Shown: positions 4,884 to 6,507 of the stretch, in pieces | How the letters are laid out: each line of letters begins with the position of its first letter | How positions within the stretch are numbered: the first letter of the stretch is position 1 | Assembly (NCBI GenBank): GCA_031257695.1 | Contig: JAIROB010000022.1 | Location: 1-6,507, forward strand | Direction of reading: 5' to 3' | DNA from: Treponema sp. | GTDB taxonomy: Bacteria > Spirochaetota > Spirochaetia > Treponematales > Breznakiellaceae | DNA: 6,507 bases | Program-made: the position numbers and the translations under genes | The notes under the pieces: model-generated | The model's input: only the letters and a program-made list of their open reading frames with translations | Databases searched by the model: none | Told to the model about the DNA's origin: nothing

Positions 4884-6507
4884 CGAAGGAGTTTAACGGC
4901 GAGCGCATCCTAATCCTGGGCGCCGGCATCATGCAGGGCCCGGCCATTGCCATTGCCCGGTCCATGGGCCTTTATACAGTGGCGGTGGACGGGGACCCCA
5001 AAGCCCCGGAGGCCCCCAACGCGGACCGGTTTGAGCGCGTCGACCTCAAGGACAAGGAGGGGATCGAAGCGCTGGGCAGGGAACTGCAGTCCCGGGGCGG
5101 CCTGAGCGGCGTTATGACCGCGGGCACCGATTTTTCGGCCAGCGTTGCCTGGGTTGCGGAAAAGCTGGGCCTCCCCGGCATCCCCTACGAGGCGGCGCTC
5201 AACGCCTCCGACAAGGACCGGATGCGCCGCTGTTTCGCCGCGGCCGCGGTCCCCTCACCGGGCTTTGCCGTCTTCGCCGCGGGCGCCGCGGCACAGGCCC
5301 TCCCCTTTGCCTTTCCCGCGGTGGTAAAGCCCGTGGACAACATGGGCGCCCGGGGCTGCCGCCGAGTCGACTCCCCCCGGGAACTCGCCCCGGCGCTGGA
5401 GGACGCTCTGCGCTTTTCCCGGTCCGGCAGGGTCATAGTGGAGGAGTATATGGAAGGCCCGGAATTTTCTGTGGACGCCATCGTGTACAAAGGGGACATA
5501 CAGGTCTGCGGCTTTGCGGATCGCCACATCCGCTTCCCCCCCTACTTCATCGAAACGGGCCACACCATGCCCAGCGCGCTGGGGGAGGCCGAAACCCGTT
5601 CGCTGCTTGAGGCATTTTTCGCCGGGATCCGCGCCCTGGGCATCGCGTCAGGCTGCGGCGCGGCCAAGGGGGACCTCAAGCTCACCCCCAAAGGCCCGAT
5701 GATAGGGGAAATCGCCGCCCGCCTTTCCGGGGGCTATATGTCCGGCTGGACCTACCCCTACGCGTCCGGGGTGGAAGTCACCCGCGGGGCCATACTCGCC
5801 GCGCTGGGCCGCTCCTGGACCCCCCGCCCAAGCCGGAACTGGACCAGCGCCGAGCGGGCCTTCATCTCCATCCCCGGAGCGATCCGATCCGTCCACGGTA
5901 TTGAACAGGCCCGCTCGACCCCCCTCGTCAAAAACGTGTTCCTCCGGGTCGGGGAGGGCAGCGCGGTCCGCTTCCCGGAAAACAACGTCGCCAAATGCGG
6001 CAACGTCATCAGCGCCGCCCCGGACCGCGCCGCCGCGACGGAAGCCGCGGAACAGGCCGCCCGGTCCATACTGATCCGCCTTGAGACCCGCCACAGAGAC
6101 ACCGAAGCGTTCCTGGAATCCGCGGCAGCGCCCTTCCCCCCCGACGCGTACCCGCTCCCGCCTGAGCTGCGCCTTCTCCTGGACCGCCTCCCGGAAGAAA
6201 GCCCGGAATTGCCCAGAGGAGGGGGGCAAAACGTAGAATGTTTTGCCCCCTCTTGCGTGGCAAAACATTCTACGTTTTGCCGTAGTCCGCGCCGACCAAA
6301 GGGAGGAAAAGGCGCCAAGGATGGCGTCGTCAGCGGACAAAGGCAGTCCGGAGGTCCGAAGCAGGATGCTGAGGACGGCAGGGCGCCTCCCCCCCCGCTC
6401 CAGCCCTGCGGGGGTGGGCTGCCCCCCGCGGCGGGGGCGGGGCCCGCGACGGGCCCCCCCGCGGCGGGGGGGGGGGGGCCGGGGGGGGGCGGGGCGCCCC
6501 CGCGCGG
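4880..6507 (+). CDS. ATP-grasp domain ligase (3' end uncertain, no stop in window)
   Basis: Open from the ATG at 4880 to the right edge (542 codons). The start shares ATGA with the stop of gene 4 and has GAGG at 4871-4874, 5 nt upstream. The first part is a Rossmann-like pre-ATP-grasp domain with ILGAGIMQGPAI (12-23). The ATP-grasp core follows: SDKDRMR at 110-116; AVVKPVDNMGARG at 147-159 with the ATP-phosphate-binding Lys at K150 and a glycine-rich loop; VIVEEYMEG with the adenine-contacting acidic pair at 188-189; D265 in KGDLKL; and MIGEIAARLSGG at 274-285 with metal-binding E277 and R281. GNVISAAPDRAAATEAAEQA typifies the C-terminal domain of carbamoyl-phosphate-synthase-like and amino-acid-ligase-type members. 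These enzymes join a carboxylate to an amine or thiol through an acyl phosphate; the substrate here is unknown. Protein-like sequence ends at about residue 449 (nt 6226). Beyond that the frame crosses a palindromic element and a Gly/Pro/Ala tail that looks artefactual, so the true C-terminus is not visible. Confidence 0.85.
   Translation, partial: MTKEFNGERILILGAGIMQGPAIAIARSMGLYTVAVDGDPKAPEAPNADRFERVDLKDKEGIEALGRELQSRGGLSGVMTAGTDFSASVAWVAEKLGLPGIPYEAALNASDKDRMRRCFAAAAVPSPGFAVFAAGAAAQALPFAFPAVVKPVDNMGARGCRRVDSPRELAPALEDALRFSRSGRVIVEEYMEGPEFSVDAIVYKGDIQVCGFADRHIRFPPYFIETGHTMPSALGEAETRSLLEAFFAGIRALGIASGCGAAKGDLKLTPKGPMIGEIAARLSGGYMSGWTYPYASGVEVTRGAILAALGRSWTPRPSRNWTSAERAFISIPGAIRSVHGIEQARSTPLVKNVFLRVGEGSAVRFPENNVAKCGNVISAAPDRAAATEAAEQAARSILIRLETRHRDTEAFLESAAAPFPPDAYPLPPELRLLLDRLPEESPELPRGGGQNVECFAPSCVAKHSTFCRSPRRPKGGKGAKDGVVSGQRQSGGPKQDAEDGRAPPPPLQPCGGGLPPAAGAGPATGPPAAGGGGPGGGGAPPR
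6225..6281. repeat. Nested inverted repeat (REPIN/MITE-like double palindrome)
   Basis: Two 23-base arms, 6225-6247 and 6259-6281, are perfect reverse complements separated by an 11-base spacer (6248-6258). Each arm is also a hairpin in its own right: GGCAAAAC, a 7-base centre, then GTTTTGCC. The centre is GTAGAAT in the first arm and ATTCTAC in the second. The left hairpin extends to 11 bp (6222-6232 with 6240-6250). The unit can therefore fold as one 23-bp stem or as two adjacent hairpins. It is AT-richer than its surroundings. Two inverted hairpins around a short spacer is the layout of a REPIN; small MITEs and Rickettsia-type palindromic coding inserts are alternatives. Only one copy is in the window, so dispersal in the genome is inferred. 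No U-tract follows either stem, so a classic intrinsic terminator is not supported. Confidence 0.85.
6282..6507. other. Non-protein-like tail ending in a G/C homopolymer stretch
   Basis: After the palindrome the only forward reading is the continuation of the ATP-grasp frame, which becomes rich in Lys, Gly, Asp and Gln and then nearly pure Gly, Pro and Ala. I see no start with a ribosome site, no RNA gene and no terminator. From 6421 to the edge there is a single A (6449) and no T, with a run of 13 G (6466-6478) followed after CC by 9 more (6481-6489). This composition is unlike the rest of the window. It suggests a low-quality contig end or assembly error rather than biology, though a real GC-rich intergenic repeat cannot be excluded. 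Confidence 0.6.
6311..6328. repeat. Small GC hairpin downstream of the nested palindrome
   Basis: Seven paired positions (one G-T wobble) close the four-base loop AGGA: GGCGCCA at 6311-6317 pairs with TGGCGTC at 6322-6328. It lies 29 nt after the nested palindrome, in the stretch where the ATP-grasp ORF loses protein character. It may belong to the same inserted element, or be chance in GC-rich DNA. No T-run follows. Confidence 0.3.

Noticed and set aside
6222..6250. Intrinsic terminator made by the left hairpin
   Set aside because: The 11-bp stem is strong, but it is followed by a C-rich stretch and CTCTT rather than a T-run. The ORF also continues through it. A factor-dependent or regulatory role remains possible but is unsupported.
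5648..6340. A 230-codon minus-strand frame beginning just beyond the palindrome
   Set aside because: It lies opposite the conserved ATP-grasp core, has Gly/Arg-rich composition and shows no recognisable fold. Its open start only reflects the palindrome being open in several frames.
6334..6350. Short hairpin CGGAC / GTCCG
   Set aside because: Five base pairs around a seven-base loop is expected by chance in DNA this GC-rich, and nothing else supports a function.
1..6507. CRISPR arrays, tRNA or rRNA genes, complete insertion sequences
   Set aside because: I saw no spaced direct repeats, no tRNA or rRNA signature and no transposase coding sequence on either strand.

Overview
The window is GC-rich (about two thirds G+C by eye) and carries one block of five head-to-tail plus-strand genes. 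It has almost no non-coding DNA before about position 6220. The best lineage clue is gene 1. It fuses an SpsF-like nucleotidyltransferase domain to a radical SAM domain and a C-terminal SPASM domain, the architecture I know as the 'spiro-SPASM' family of spirochaetes, especially the Treponema group. I therefore infer a GC-rich Treponema-like spirochaete. No rRNA or housekeeping marker is present to confirm this.

Layout: 1-1407, spiro-SPASM radical SAM protein, cut by the left edge. 1382-2404, GT2-like (GT-A fold) glycosyltransferase whose usual catalytic acids look replaced. 2401-3117, stand-alone SpsF-type cytidylyltransferase. 3114-4883, fusion of a PseG-like GT-B sugar-nucleotide hydrolase/transferase domain, a four-cysteine zinc ribbon and a class I SAM methyltransferase. 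4880 to the right edge, ATP-grasp ligase with no stop codon in the window. Every junction overlaps: 26 nt, then ATGA, GTGA and ATGA (4 nt each). This indicates one transcript with translational coupling. No promoter or rho-independent terminator is visible.

The genes look like a pathway for a modified sugar or glycan. An SpsF/PseF-type enzyme would activate a sugar with CMP, a PseG-like enzyme would act on a nucleotide sugar, a methyltransferase and a radical SAM enzyme would decorate it, an ATP-grasp enzyme would form an amide or peptide-like bond, and a glycosyltransferase-like protein would transfer or bind it. Flagellin or cell-surface glycan is a plausible target because pseudaminic-acid-type enzymes commonly serve it, but nothing in the window identifies the substrate.

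The last 290 bases differ from the rest. At 6225-6281 there is a perfect 23-bp inverted repeat, each arm of which is itself a hairpin. It is read in frame through the 3' end of the ATP-grasp ORF. The ORF then continues into sequence of non-protein character and ends in an almost pure G/C stretch (6421-6507) that looks like a contig end or assembly artefact. The nested palindrome resembles a REPIN, MITE or palindromic coding insert and is the most interesting non-genic signal here.
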